Positions 46,321 to 56,162 of a stretch of DNA of 64,000 bases are shown one piece after another. Position 1 is the first letter of the stretch. Every line of letters begins with the position of its first letter. The notes under the pieces were generated by a model, which was given only the letters and a program-made list of their open reading frames with translations, was not told where the DNA came from and did no database searches. The position numbers were made by a program, and so were the translations under genes. Source of the DNA: Vandammella animalimorsus (lineage in GTDB: Bacteria > Pseudomonadota > Gammaproteobacteria > Burkholderiales > Burkholderiaceae_C); the NCBI RefSeq assembly GCF_002285265.1, contig NZ_NSJB01000003.1, forward strand, positions 186,001-250,000, read 5' to 3'.

Positions 46321-47208
46321 TCATTGTTCCTTGCCAAACAAACCGGCAGGGCGCACCAGCAGCACGATGGCCATGATGACGAACACCACCGTGGACGAGG
46401 CTTCTGGATAGAACACACGGGTCAGGCCCTCGACCACGCCCAGCAGCAGGCCGGTGACGATGGAGCCCATGATGGAGCCCATGCCACCGATCACCACCAC
46501 GGCGAAGACGGTGATGATGAGGTTCTGCCCCATCAATGGCGAGACCTGGTAGATCGGCGCAGCCAGTACGCCGGCAAAGGCCGCCAGTGCCACGCCGAAG
46601 CCGTAGGTCAGTGTGATCATCAGCGGCACGTTGATGCCGAAGGCCTCCACCAGGCGGGGGTTCTCGGTGCCGGCGCGCAGGTACGAGCCCAGGCGCGTCT
46701 TCTCAATCATGAACCAGGTGAACAGGCACACCGCCAGCGAGGCCACGACCACCCAAGCGCGGTACTTGGGCATGAACATGAAGCCCAGGTTCACGCCGCC
46801 CTTGAGCAAATCAGGCGTGCCGTAGCTCAGGCCGGAGACGCCATAGGCCGAACGGAACGCGCCCTCGATCAACAGCGTCAGCCCCAGTGTCAGCAACAGG
46901 CCATAGATGTGGTCGAGCTTGTAGATCCAGCGCAGAAAGAAGCGTTCGAGCACGATGCCAAACAGCCCCACCACCACGGGCGCGCCCACCAGCATCACCC
47001 AGTAGTTGATGCCCAGGTAGTTGGCGGCCATCCAGGCCACGACAGCGCCCATCATGAACAGCGCACCATGGGCAAAGTTGATGACGTTGAGCAGGCCAAA
47101 GATCACAGCCAGGCCAAGGCTGAGAATGGCGTAGAACGAACCATTGACCAGCCCCAGCAAAAGCTGGCTCAACAGGGCGGGCAGCGGTACTCCGAAAATG
47201 GTATCCAT
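46321..47208 (-). CDS. livH: Branched-chain amino acid ABC transporter permease LivH
   Basis: Second permease subunit, 295 residues. LivH features include GLVNGSFYAILSLGLAVIFG, NVINFAHGALFMMGAVVAW, and the loop ENPRLVEAFGINVPLMITLT; helices run through the whole length. It follows the binding-protein genes after a gap with two GC-rich stem-loops and precedes livM by 19 bp. Confidence 0.94.
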   Translation of the reverse strand: MDTIFGVPLPALLSQLLLGLVNGSFYAILSLGLAVIFGLLNVINFAHGALFMMGAVVAWMAANYLGINYWVMLVGAPVVVGLFGIVLERFFLRWIYKLDHIYGLLLTLGLTLLIEGAFRSAYGVSGLSYGTPDLLKGGVNLGFMFMPKYRAWVVVASLAVCLFTWFMIEKTRLGSYLRAGTENPRLVEAFGINVPLMITLTYGFGVALAAFAGVLAAPIYQVSPLMGQNLIITVFAVVVIGGMGSIMGSIVTGLLLGVVEGLTRVFYPEASSTVVFVIMAIVLLVRPAGLFGKEQ

Positions 47209-47283
47209 GGCAAAGATGCACTGGGTTGATCAGGCGCGAGACAATCGCTGGGGCCTGCTGCGCGGAGGCAATCAGCAGGCTAA

Positions 47284-47334
47284 GGCGCGCGCAAGCGCGC
47301 CACAAGAGCCAGGGCGCCGGGCAAGCCGGCGCCC
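47284..47334 (-). other. Two stem-loops between binding protein and livH
   Basis: GGCGCGC/GCGCGCC with GCAA loop (47284-47301) and GGGCGCCGG/CCGGCGCCC with GCAAG loop (47312-47334). They lie right after the binding-protein stop (47347) and before livH (47208). Such hairpins commonly protect upstream binding-protein mRNA and lower downstream permease expression. There is no T-run. Confidence 0.6.
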
Positions 47335-47346
47335 CGCGCTACGGCG

Positions 47347-48552
47347 TCACTTCCAGAGCGCGCACTTGGTTTCTTCTTTCTTGAAGAACACCTCGCTGGC
47401 GGGCAGGGTCTTGACCACCTTCAGGTAATCCCACTCGCGCTTGGACTCGGCCGGCTTCTTCACCTCGACCAGGTACATGTCGTGCGCGTAGCGGCCATCG
47501 GGGCGGATCGTGCCCTTGGCATAGAAGTCGCTCAGCTCCTTGCCGCGCAGCACGGCGTTGACTTTTTCAGTCTCCAGCGTGCCTGCTTCCTCAACGGCCT
47601 TGAGGTAGTTCATCACAGCCGAGTAGTTGGCCGCGTGGATGGAAGTGGGCATGCGCTTGGCCTTTTCATAGAACTTCTGCGCCCAGGCGCGCGAGGCCTC
47701 GTCCTGATCCCAGTACCAGCTGGTGGTGAACTGCAGGCCCTTGGTGGACTCCAGCCCCATGCTGTGGATGTCGGTCAGGAACAGCAGCAAGCCAGCGAGC
47801 TTCATCGAGCCCGTGATGCCAAACTCGTTGGCAGCCTTGATGGTGTTGATGGTGTCGCCACCGGCATTGGCCATGCCCAGCACTTTGGCGCCAGAGGTCT
47901 GCGCCTGCAGCAGGAAGGAAGAGAAATCCGAAGCATTGAGCGGATGGCGCACATTGCCCTTGACCTCGCCGCCAGCGGCCTTGACGGTGGCGGCCGTGTC
48001 TTTTTCCAGCGCGTGGCCGAAGGCGTAATCGGCCGTCAGAAAGAACCAGCTCTTGCCGCCTTCTGCCACCACGGCCGAGCCCGTGCCACGCGCCAGGGCC
48101 ATGGTGTCGTAGGCGTAGTGGATGGTGTAGGGCGCGCACTGCTCATTGGTGAAGGCCGTCGAGCCTGCGCCATTGACCAAATACAGCACGTTCTTTTCCT
48201 TGGTGATGGCGTTAACGGCCAAGCCTGCGCTGGAGTTGGTGCCGCCCAGAATCATCGACGCCTTTTGCGTGTCGATCCACTCGCGCACCTTGGCCGCAGC
48301 GATGTCGGCCTTGTTCTGGTGGTCGGCCGTGACCAGCTCGATGGGCTTGCCCAGCACCTTGCCGCCGAAATCGTCGATGGCCATCTGCGCTGCCAGCGCG
48401 CCGTTCTTGCCGTCCACGTCCGAGTACAGGCTGGACATGTCGGTGGCAAAGCCGATCACAACCTTGTCCTGCGCGTGGGCTGCAGTCACCAGGCCGGCGC
48501 CCAGCAGCGCCACGGCAGAGGCGGCAATGGCAGTCAATGGGGTTTTCATCAT
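47347..48552 (-). CDS. Branched-chain amino acid-type periplasmic binding protein, copy 1
   Basis: HAAT-family binding protein, 401 residues. A signal peptide (ALLGAGLVTAAHA-QDK) leads into VVIGFATDMSSLYSDVDGKN and the two lobes, ending FFKKEETKCALWK. It closely resembles the next upstream gene (48617) over its whole length. AGGAG is seven bases before ATG 48552. The DMSSLYSD start differs from classical LivK, and such proteins in this family often bind amides, short acids or aromatic compounds, so the ligand is open. Confidence 0.92.
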   Translation of the reverse strand: MMKTPLTAIAASAVALLGAGLVTAAHAQDKVVIGFATDMSSLYSDVDGKNGALAAQMAIDDFGGKVLGKPIELVTADHQNKADIAAAKVREWIDTQKASMILGGTNSSAGLAVNAITKEKNVLYLVNGAGSTAFTNEQCAPYTIHYAYDTMALARGTGSAVVAEGGKSWFFLTADYAFGHALEKDTAATVKAAGGEVKGNVRHPLNASDFSSFLLQAQTSGAKVLGMANAGGDTINTIKAANEFGITGSMKLAGLLLFLTDIHSMGLESTKGLQFTTSWYWDQDEASRAWAQKFYEKAKRMPTSIHAANYSAVMNYLKAVEEAGTLETEKVNAVLRGKELSDFYAKGTIRPDGRYAHDMYLVEVKKPAESKREWDYLKVVKTLPASEVFFKKEETKCALWK

Positions 48553-48616
48553 GATGGATCTCCTGTTCATCGCATGACAAAGTGGAAAAAACTGGGGGTG
48601 GGGTGGGCGCGCGCCA

Positions 48617-49819
48617 TCACTTCCACAGCGCGCACTGGCTTTCTTCTTTCTTGAAGAAGACTTCGTTGCCCGGCAGGGTCTTGACGACCTTCAGATAGTC
48701 CCAGGGGCGTTGAGACTCCTGCGGCTTCTTGACCTCCACCAGGTACATGTCGTGCTCATAGCGGCCATCGGGGCGGATCCTGCCCTTGGCGTAGAAGTCG
48801 CTCAGCTCCTTGCCGCGCAGCACGGCGTTGACTTTTTCGGTCTCCAGCGTGCCTGCTTCCTCAACGGCTTTGAGGTAGTTCATCACGGCCGAGTAGTTGG
48901 CCGCGTGGATGGAGGTGGGCATGCGCTGGGTTTTTTCATAAAACCTCTGCGCCCAGGCGCGCGAGGCGTCGTCCTGATCCCAGTACCAGCTGGTGGTGAA
49001 TTGCAGGCCCTGCGTGGTCTGCAGCCCGGCGCTGTGGATATCGGTAATGAACAGCAGCAAGCCAGCCAGCCTCATGCTCTTGGTGATGCCAAATTCGTTG
49101 GCTGCCTTGATGGTGTTGATGGTGTCGCTGCTGGCATTGGCCATGCCCAGAATCTTTGCGCCCGAGCTTTGCGCCTGCAGCAGGAAGGAGGAGAAATCCG
49201 AGGCGTTGAGCGGATGGCGCACGCTGCCCTTGACCTCGCCGCCGGCGGCCTTGACGGTGGCGGCCGTGTCTTTTTCCAGCGCGTGGCCGAAGGCGTAATC
49301 GGCCGTCAGGAAAAACCAGCTCTTGCCGCCGTCCTGCACGATGCCCGAGCCTGCGCCGCGCGCCAGCGCCATGGTGTCGTAGGCGTAATGGATGGTGTAG
49401 GGCGCGCATTGCTCGTTGGTCAGCACGGTGGAGCCCGCGCCATTGACCATGTACAGCACCTTCTTTTCCTTGGTGATGGCGTTGACGGCCAGCGCCGCGC
49501 TGGAGTTGGAGCCGCCCAGAATCATCGACGCCTGTTGCGTGTCGATCCACTCGCGCACCTTGGCCGCAGCGATGTCGGCCTTGTTCTGGTGATCGGCCGC
49601 GGCCAGCTCGATGGGCTTGCCCAGCACTTTGCCGCCAAAATCGTCGATGGCCATCTGCGCGGCCAGCGCGCCGTTCTTGCCGTCCAGATCGGCATACAGG
49701 CTGGACATGTCGGTGACGAAGCCGATGACGAGCTTGTCCTGCGCCTGGGCTGCGCCCATCGCGCCAGCAGCCACCAACAGGCTGCCCATTGCGGTCAATG
49801 CGCTCATTGCGGTTTTCAT
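48617..49819 (-). CDS. Branched-chain amino acid-type periplasmic binding protein, copy 2
   Basis: A 400-residue paralogue of copy 1. The signal is GSLLVAAGAMGAAQA-QDK, then LVIGFVTDMSSLYADLDGKN. Differences from copy 1 are scattered (for example TKSMRLAG for TGSMKLAG), with long identical stretches in the middle and end. GGAGGG lies before ATG 49819. Copies 1 and 2 are 64 bp apart, so this is a tandem duplication within the operon after livF. Confidence 0.92.
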   Translation of the reverse strand: MKTAMSALTAMGSLLVAAGAMGAAQAQDKLVIGFVTDMSSLYADLDGKNGALAAQMAIDDFGGKVLGKPIELAAADHQNKADIAAAKVREWIDTQQASMILGGSNSSAALAVNAITKEKKVLYMVNGAGSTVLTNEQCAPYTIHYAYDTMALARGAGSGIVQDGGKSWFFLTADYAFGHALEKDTAATVKAAGGEVKGSVRHPLNASDFSSFLLQAQSSGAKILGMANASSDTINTIKAANEFGITKSMRLAGLLLFITDIHSAGLQTTQGLQFTTSWYWDQDDASRAWAQRFYEKTQRMPTSIHAANYSAVMNYLKAVEEAGTLETEKVNAVLRGKELSDFYAKGRIRPDGRYEHDMYLVEVKKPQESQRPWDYLKVVKTLPGNEVFFKKEESQCALWK

Positions 49820-49922
49820 GGTGACGCCCTCCTTTGCAACGGTTCTTGCACGGTTGAAAAAACAGCGAAAAAGCCCAGGTGTTCCGTCAACAGCCACAGC
49901 GGCGGCGCGCCAATGCGCGCGC

Positions 49923-50693
49923 TCACACGCCCAGCAGCTCGTTGAGCAAATCCATCTTCTCCTGCAGCTGCGCGGCCTCGAAGTGCTCGATGACCTCGCC
50001 ATGCTCGATGACGTAGAAGCGGTCGGCCAGCGGCGCGGCAAAGCGGAAGTTCTGCTCCACCATCACCACGGTATAGCCCTTGGCGCGCAAGGTGCTGATC
50101 ATGCGCGCCAGCGCCTGCACGATCACCGGCGCCAGGCCTTCGGAGATTTCATCGAGCAGCAGCAGATTGGCGCCCGTGCGCAGGATGCGCCCCACGGCCA
50201 GCATCTGCTGCTCGCCGCCCGAGAGGCGCGTGCCTTGGCTGTGGCGGCGCTCCTGGAGGTTGGGGAACATGGCGTAGATCTCTTGCACGCTCATGCCCGC
50301 CTCCTGGCCCTTGCCCACGCTGCCGCCCAGCGCGCGCACGAAGCCCACGCCCAGCACGGGCGGCAGCAGCAGGTTTTCCTCAGCCGTCAGGCTGGAGAAG
50401 ATGCCCCGCTCCTCAGGGCAGTAGCCAATGCCCAGGTGCGCGATGCGGTGCGTGGCCATGCCCACGGTCTCCACCCCGTTGACCTTGATGGAGCCGCTGC
50501 GCTTGCCGATCAGGCCGGTGATGGCCCGCAGGATCGAGGTGCGGCCCGCGCCGTTGCGGCCCAGCAGGGTAACGACCTCGCCGCGGCGCACCTGCAGGTT
50601 CACGCCGTGCAGCACGTGCGATTCGCCGTACCAGCCGTGCAGATTGTTGATTTCCAGGGCCAGCGGCGCCTGGCTTGCGCTGGTGCTCGTCAT
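49923..50693 (-). CDS. livF: LivF-type ABC ATPase with Arg in the Walker A lysine position
   Basis: ATP-binding subunit, 256 residues. The P-loop reads LLGRNGAGRTSILRA, where the usual GKT/GKS lysine is Arg (codon CGC). Other motifs are normal: YCPEERGIFSSLTAEENL, signature TRLSGGEQQMLAVGR, Walker B ANLLLLDEISEGLAP and the H-loop replaced by MVEQNFRFA, as in LivF. It follows livG with one base between. The Arg variant seems to be tolerated in this LivF group, so I keep it as functional. Confidence 0.92.
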   Translation of the reverse strand: MTSTSASQAPLALEINNLHGWYGESHVLHGVNLQVRRGEVVTLLGRNGAGRTSILRAITGLIGKRSGSIKVNGVETVGMATHRIAHLGIGYCPEERGIFSSLTAEENLLLPPVLGVGFVRALGGSVGKGQEAGMSVQEIYAMFPNLQERRHSQGTRLSGGEQQMLAVGRILRTGANLLLLDEISEGLAPVIVQALARMISTLRAKGYTVVMVEQNFRFAAPLADRFYVIEHGEVIEHFEAAQLQEKMDLLNELLGV

Positions 50694-50694
50694 G

Positions 50695-51465
50695 TCAGTG
50701 CGCTCCTTGCAGTTGGCCTTCGCTCGTGCCCATGTAGGCCTCCATCACGCGCGGATCCTGCGAGACCTGCTCGTAGTTGCCCTCGGCCAGCAGCGCGCCG
50801 CGCTGCAGCACCGAAATGCGGTCGGCAATCGTCGAGACCACCTTCATGTTGTGCTCGACCATCAAGATGGTGCGGCCCTTGGAGACCTCCTTGATCAGCG
50901 CCGTGACGCGATCCACGTCTTCGTGGCCCATGCCCTGCGTGGGCTCGTCCAGCAGCATCAGCTCGGGCTCCATGGCGAGCGTGGTGGCGATCTCCAGCGC
51001 GCGCTTGCGGCCATACGGCAGGTTGACGGTGATCTCATCGGCCAGCTCGCGCAGCCCCACCTCGCCCAGCAATTGCAGCGCGCGGTCGTTGAGCTGATCG
51101 AGCGTGCGCTCGCTCTTCCAGAAGTGGTATTGCGTGCCCAACTGGCGCTGCAGCGCAATGCGCACGTTCTCCAACAAGGTCAGATGCGGGAACACGGCCG
51201 AGATCTGAAACGAGCGGATCACGCCGCGTCGCGCAATCTGCGCCGGCTTCTCGCCCGTGATGTCAATGCCGTTGAAAGTGATGGTGCCGCGCGTGGGCAC
51301 GAGAAACTTCGTCAGCAGGTTGAAGCAGGTGGTCTTGCCGGCCCCATTGGGCCCGATCAGCGCATGGATATGACCGCGCTGGACCTGGAGGTTGACCTGG
51401 TCCACGGCGGTGAAGCCCTTGAACTCCTTGGTCAGATTCTGCGTTGCAAGAATGATGTCACTCAT
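50695..51465 (-). CDS. livG: LivG-type ABC ATPase
   Basis: First gene of the minus-strand liv cluster, 256 residues. Walker A is [19 protein letters not shown]-loop region RSFQISAVFPHLTLLENV, signature NLPYGRKRALEIA (LivG-type variation), Walker B ELMLLDEPTQGMGHEDV and MVEHNMKVV. The ATG at 51465 (MSDIILATQNLTKEF) is preferred over 51507. It is divergent from mutS; an imperfect palindrome GATTGTTGAACAAATC at 51512-51527 lies between them and might be an operator. Confidence 0.94.
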   Translation of the reverse strand: MSDIILATQNLTKEFKGFTAVDQVNLQVQRGHIHALIGPNGAGKTTCFNLLTKFLVPTRGTITFNGIDITGEKPAQIARRGVIRSFQISAVFPHLTLLENVRIALQRQLGTQYHFWKSERTLDQLNDRALQLLGEVGLRELADEITVNLPYGRKRALEIATTLAMEPELMLLDEPTQGMGHEDVDRVTALIKEVSKGRTILMVEHNMKVVSTIADRISVLQRGALLAEGNYEQVSQDPRVMEAYMGTSEGQLQGAH

Positions 51466-51701
51466 GGCCAAAAACGCGCCTGTGAAACGATGGTCGCCAT
51501 TGCCCAAACAAGATTGTTGAACAAATCGTCAAAGCGTTTAAGCATACAGCCAATCAGACGCCATTGAAGCCAGCGCATATATGGGAAAACCCTTGGGATG
51601 CCTGCCCATGCCGGGCCGCAGCAAAGCCGCAGCCCGTGGCATGGGCGCTGCTTCTACAATCCAGCGCCCGATCCCTCGACAGCCTGTCCGCGCCTGCTGC
51701 C

Positions 51702-54416
51702 ATGAACAACACCGCCGCCCCCTGCCCTGCCGACGCCAAGCCCGAGCTGGCCGGCCACACGCCGATGATGGCGCAATACCTCTCGCTCAAGGCCCAGCAT
51801 CCGCACACGCTGCTGTTCTACCGCATGGGCGATTTTTACGAGATGTTCTATGAAGACGCGCACAAGGCCGCGCGTTTGCTGAACATCACGCTCACGCAGC
51901 GCGGCCAGTCCGCCGGGCAGCCCATCCCCATGGCCGGCGTGCCGTTCCACTCGGTCGAAACCTATCTGGCGCGGCTGATCAAGCTGGGCGAATCGGTGGC
52001 CATTTGCGAGCAGGTCGGCGACCCGGCCGCCAGCAAAGGGCCGGTCGAGCGCAAGGTGGTGCGCGTGGTCACGCCCGGCACGCTGACCGACAGCGCCTTG
52101 CTGCCCGACAAGCACGAGGCCGTGCTGCTGGCCATCAGCGAGGCCAGCGGCGCGCGCGCGCGCAGCCAGGCCGGCGGCGCCCAGTACGGCCTGGCCTGGA
52201 TGAGCCTGACCCAGGGCATCGTGCACCTGGCGCAGTGCCCGGCGGCGGCACTCGACGCCTGGCTGGAGCGCATCGGCGCGGCCGAGGTGCTGCTCAGCGC
52301 CGGCGCAAGCAGCGCGCTGGAGGAGGCCTTGCGCCAGCGCCAGCAGGCCGGCGGCGGCGCTGGCGGCTGCGCGCTGCAAACCGTGCCGGCCTGGCAGTTC
52401 GACGCCACGCTGGGCGCCAACAAGCTCAAGGAGCTGCTGCAGGCGGCCAGCCTGCAGGCCTGGAGCGCCGAGGCCCTGCCGCTGGCGCACGCGGCCAGCG
52501 CCGCGCTGCTGCACTACGCCGCCCACACCCAGGGGCGCGAGGTGCCGCACCTGCAGCGCATCAGCGTGGAGCGCGACGACGCCGTGATCCACCTGCCGGC
52601 CACCACGCGCCGCAACCTGGAGCTGGTGCACACCCTGCGCGGCGAGGCCGGCCCCACGCTGCTGTCGCTGCTGGACAGCTGCGTCACCAGCCTGGGCAGC
52701 CGCCAGCTCAAGGCCTGGCTGCTGAACCCGCCGCGCGCGCGCGATGCGGCCGTGCAGCGCCTGGCGCACATCGGCGCGCTGCGCCAATGGCAGGGCGACG
52801 GCGCCCAGGCGCTGTGGCAGCACTACCGCCAGCAGCTGCAGGGCGTGGCCGACGTCGAGCGCATCGGCGCGCGCATCGCGCTGGAGCAGGCGCGCCCGCG
52901 CGAGCTGGTGGCCCTCAAGCACACGCTGCGCCAGGCCCAGGCGCTGGCCGAGGCCAGCGGCCATGCGGCGCTGCAGGATGTGCTGCAGGCCCTGACGCCC
53001 CCGGGCGAGGTCATCGCCCTGCTGCAGCAGGCCCTGCTGGAAGAGCCCGCCGCGCTGGTGCGCGATGGCAACGTCATCGCCCGCGGCTTCGATGCCACGC
53101 TCGATGAACTGCGCGACATCCAGAACAACGCCGACGGCTTTTTGCTGGCGCTGGAGGCGCGCGAGCGCGAGCGCACCGGCATCGCCAACCTGCGCGTGCA
53201 ATACAACAAGGTGCACGGCTTTTACATCGAGGTCACGCAGGCCCAGCTGGAGAAGGTGCCCACCGAATACAAGCGCCGCCAGACGCTGAAGAACGCCGAG
53301 CGCTTCATCACGCCCGAGCTCAAGGCCTTCGAGGACAAGGCCCTCTCGGCGCAGGAGCGCGCGCTGGCGCGCGAGAAATGGCTCTACCAACAACTGCTGG
53401 CGCAACTGCAGCCGCACGTGCCGGCGCTGCAGCGCGTGGCGGCGGCGCTGGCGCAGCTCGATGCGCTCAGCGCGCTGGCCGAGCGCTCGGTCACGCTGAA
53501 CTGGTGCGCGCCGCAATTTGCCATCGAGCCGTGCATCGACATCGAGCAAGGCCGCCACCCGGTGGTCGAGATGCGCCTGGCCGAAACCACGCAGGCGGCC
53601 TTCATCGCCAACGACACGCGCATGGGCGGGCGCACGCGCATGCAAATCATCACCGGCCCGAACATGGGCGGCAAATCGACCTACATGCGTCAGGTGGCGC
53701 TGATCGTGCTGCTGGCCAGCATGGGCAGCTACGTGCCGGCGCAAAGCTGCCGCCTCGGCCCCATCGACGCCATCCACACCCGCATCGGCGCGGCCGACGA
53801 CCTGGCCAACGCGCAATCGACCTTCATGCTGGAGATGACCGAGGCCGCGCAAATCCTGCACAGCGCCACGGCGCATTCGCTGGTGCTGATGGACGAGATC
53901 GGGCGCGGCACCTCCACCTACGACGGCCTGGCGCTGGCCGGCAGCATCGCCAGCCACCTGCACGACAAGACGCGCGCCTTCACGCTGTTTGCCACGCATT
54001 ACTTCGAGCTCACCGAGCTGCCCGCACAACTGCCGCACGCGGTGAACATGCACGTGGCCGCCGCCGAAAGCGGCAGCCGCATCGTGTTCCTGCACGAGCT
54101 GCAGCCCGGCCCGGCCAGCCGCAGCTACGGCATCCACGTGGCCAAGCTGGCGGGCATGCCCGCCGCGCTGCTGCACCAGGCGCGCGCCACGCTCGAGCGC
54201 CTGCAGGCCCAGCAACAGCCGCAACAGGCCCAGGCCGATTTGTTCAGCCCGCCGCCCGCGGCGCTCGAAGCTGCCGAGGCAGGCAGCGCCGGCAGCGCAC
54301 AGGACGCCGCCGCCACCCAGGCCCTGGCCCAGCTGCAGACGCTGGACGTGGACGCCCTGACGCCACGCCAGGCGCTGGAGCAGCTCTATGCCCTCAAGGA
54401 GCTGTTGGCCCCCTGA
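51702..54416 (+). CDS. mutS: DNA mismatch repair protein MutS
   Basis: Mismatch recognition ATPase, 904 residues. The mismatch-binding [16 protein letters not shown] is near the N-terminus, [16 protein letters not shown] in domain I, then the lever and clamp regions. The ATPase has Walker [36 protein letters not shown], and Walker [21 protein letters not shown]. The C-terminal tail is Ala/Gln-rich. The ATG at 51702 is chosen because homology starts soon after ([17 protein letters not shown]). Confidence 0.96.
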   Translation: MNNTAAPCPADAKPELAGHTPMMAQYLSLKAQHPHTLLFYRMGDFYEMFYEDAHKAARLLNITLTQRGQSAGQPIPMAGVPFHSVETYLARLIKLGESVAICEQVGDPAASKGPVERKVVRVVTPGTLTDSALLPDKHEAVLLAISEASGARARSQAGGAQYGLAWMSLTQGIVHLAQCPAAALDAWLERIGAAEVLLSAGASSALEEALRQRQQAGGGAGGCALQTVPAWQFDATLGANKLKELLQAASLQAWSAEALPLAHAASAALLHYAAHTQGREVPHLQRISVERDDAVIHLPATTRRNLELVHTLRGEAGPTLLSLLDSCVTSLGSRQLKAWLLNPPRARDAAVQRLAHIGALRQWQGDGAQALWQHYRQQLQGVADVERIGARIALEQARPRELVALKHTLRQAQALAEASGHAALQDVLQALTPPGEVIALLQQALLEEPAALVRDGNVIARGFDATLDELRDIQNNADGFLLALEARERERTGIANLRVQYNKVHGFYIEVTQAQLEKVPTEYKRRQTLKNAERFITPELKAFEDKALSAQERALAREKWLYQQLLAQLQPHVPALQRVAAALAQLDALSALAERSVTLNWCAPQFAIEPCIDIEQGRHPVVEMRLAETTQAAFIANDTRMGGRTRMQIITGPNMGGKSTYMRQVALIVLLASMGSYVPAQSCRLGPIDAIHTRIGAADDLANAQSTFMLEMTEAAQILHSATAHSLVLMDEIGRGTSTYDGLALAGSIASHLHDKTRAFTLFATHYFELTELPAQLPHAVNMHVAAAESGSRIVFLHELQPGPASRSYGIHVAKLAGMPAALLHQARATLERLQAQQQPQQAQADLFSPPPAALEAAEAGSAGSAQDAAATQALAQLQTLDVDALTPRQALEQLYALKELLAP

Positions 54417-54461
54417 TGCGCCGCAGCGCAGGGCGCGCAGGAAACCCGCAGGCGGCGATGC

Positions 54462-56090
54462 TCAGCCGGCCTGCAGCTCCAGCCCGGCGTGCTCGCGCAG
54501 CGGGTGGAAGGTGATTTTCGGGAAGCGCTCCTGCGCCAGGCGCACGTCGTAGGGGCTGGTGCACATATAGGCCAGCGCGCCGGCGGCGTCGTGCGCCATG
54601 CGCAGCGGGTAGGCGTTTTCGAACTGGCGCAGCGCCTCCGGGGTTTCGGCCGTGATCCAGCGCGCGCTGGTGTACTGGCTGGGCTCCAGCCGCACTTCGG
54701 CGTCGTATTCGGTCTTCAGGCGGTGCTGCACCACTTCGAATTGCAACTGCCCCACCGCGCCCAGCAGCATATTGCCGCCCGCATCGGGTTTGAAGACCTG
54801 GATCGCCCCCTCCTCGCCCAATTGCAACAAGCCCTGCTGCAACTGCTTGGTGCGCAGCGGGTTTTTCAGCACCACGGTGGCGAACATTTCCGGCGCAAAA
54901 AACGGCAGGCCGGTGAATTGCAGATTCGCGCCGTCGGTGATGGTGTCGCCCAGCTGCACGCCGCCGTGGGTGGTGAAGCCGATGATGTCGCCCGCAAAGG
55001 CTTCTTCCACGGCCTCGCGGCGCTGGCTCATGAAGGTGACGACGCTGGTGGGGCGCAGCTCCTTGCCGGTGCGCTGCACTTTCATCTTCATGCCGGGCTT
55101 GTACTGGCCGCTAGCCACGCGCACGAAGGCGATGCGGTCGCGGTGGTTGGCGTCCATGTTGGCCTGCACCTTGAAGACCACGCCGGAAAAGGCCTTGTCC
55201 TCGGGGCGGATGGTGGTTTCCGTGGCCTCGCCACTCTTGGCGATCAGGCGGCTGATGCGCGGGCCGGGCGGGGGCGACATGTCCACCACGGCGTCCAGCA
55301 CCTCCATCACGCCAAAGTTGTTCACGCCCGAGCCGAAGAACACGGGCGTGAGCTTGCCGGCCAGAAACGCCTCATGGTCCCACTCGGCCGATGCGCCCTG
55401 GGCCAGCTCCATGCTCTCCAGCGCATCGTCAAAGGTTTTGCCAAAGCGCGCACGCAGTTTGTCGGCCTCAGCCAAGGGGATGACTTCAAAATCCTGCGGG
55501 CGCTTTTCGGTGCCGGCCTGGAACACCGTCATGCTTTGCGTGCGCAGGTTGATGATGCCGCCAAAGCTCTTGCCCTGGCCCACGGGCCAGGTGATGGGGC
55601 AGCAGGGCATGCCCAGCTCGCGCTCCACTTCGTCGAGAATGTCCAGCGGGTCGCGCACCTCGCGGTCCATCTTGTTGACGAAGGTGATGATGGGCGTGTC
55701 GCGCTGGCGGCAGACTTCGATCAGGCGGCGCGTTTGCGCCTCCACGCCGTTGGCCGCGTCGATCACCATCAGCGCCGAATCCACGGCGGTGAGCACGCGG
55801 TAGGTGTCCTCGGAGAAGTCCTTGTGGCCGGGCGTGTCCAGCAGGTTGATGACGTGGTCGCGGTAGCTCATCTGCATCACGCTCGATGCCACCGAGATGC
55901 CGCGCTGCTTTTCGATCTCCATCCAGTCGGACGTGGCGTGGCGGCTGGCTTTGCGGCCCTTCACGGCCCCGGCGATCTGAATCGCGCCGGAGAACAGCAG
56001 CAGCTTTTCGGTCAGCGTGGTTTTACCCGCGTCCGGGTGGGAGATGATGGCAAAGGTGCGGCGGCGGCGGGTTTCTTTGGCGTAGGTCAC
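54462..56090 (-). CDS. prfC: Peptide chain release factor 3
   Basis: RF3 GTPase removes RF1/RF2 after termination. From GTG 56090 the product is 542 residues: MTYAKETRRRRTFAIISH, G1 HPDAGKTTLTEKLL, switch region RGISVASSVMQM, G3 DTPGHKDFSEDTYR, G4 NKMDREVRDP. The C-terminal PRFC domain ends PKITFHPLREHAGLEL. The longer frame from a TTG at 56138 adds a non-conserved leader and is not preferred. Its upstream region is the five-unit repeat array. Confidence 0.93.
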   Translation of the reverse strand: MTYAKETRRRRTFAIISHPDAGKTTLTEKLLLFSGAIQIAGAVKGRKASRHATSDWMEIEKQRGISVASSVMQMSYRDHVINLLDTPGHKDFSEDTYRVLTAVDSALMVIDAANGVEAQTRRLIEVCRQRDTPIITFVNKMDREVRDPLDILDEVERELGMPCCPITWPVGQGKSFGGIINLRTQSMTVFQAGTEKRPQDFEVIPLAEADKLRARFGKTFDDALESMELAQGASAEWDHEAFLAGKLTPVFFGSGVNNFGVMEVLDAVVDMSPPPGPRISRLIAKSGEATETTIRPEDKAFSGVVFKVQANMDANHRDRIAFVRVASGQYKPGMKMKVQRTGKELRPTSVVTFMSQRREAVEEAFAGDIIGFTTHGGVQLGDTITDGANLQFTGLPFFAPEMFATVVLKNPLRTKQLQQGLLQLGEEGAIQVFKPDAGGNMLLGAVGQLQFEVVQHRLKTEYDAEVRLEPSQYTSARWITAETPEALRQFENAYPLRMAHDAAGALAYMCTSPYDVRLAQERFPKITFHPLREHAGLELQAG

Positions 56091-56162
56091 GGCAGAAGGC
56101 TGGGGCAGGCAGGCCAGCGCGCCAAGGCTGGCGCTCAAGGCAAAACAAAAGCGCGCTATTTT

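Noticed and set aside
50523-50570. LivF as a pseudogene because of the Walker A Arg
   Set aside because: All other motifs and the frame are intact, it is packed in an operon, and I recall similar GRT forms in this family.
51512-51527. Imperfect palindrome GATTGTTGAACAAATC between livG and mutS as an operator
   Set aside because: Only four base pairs of the outer arms match exactly and no regulator gene is near; mentioned under livG but not called as a feature.
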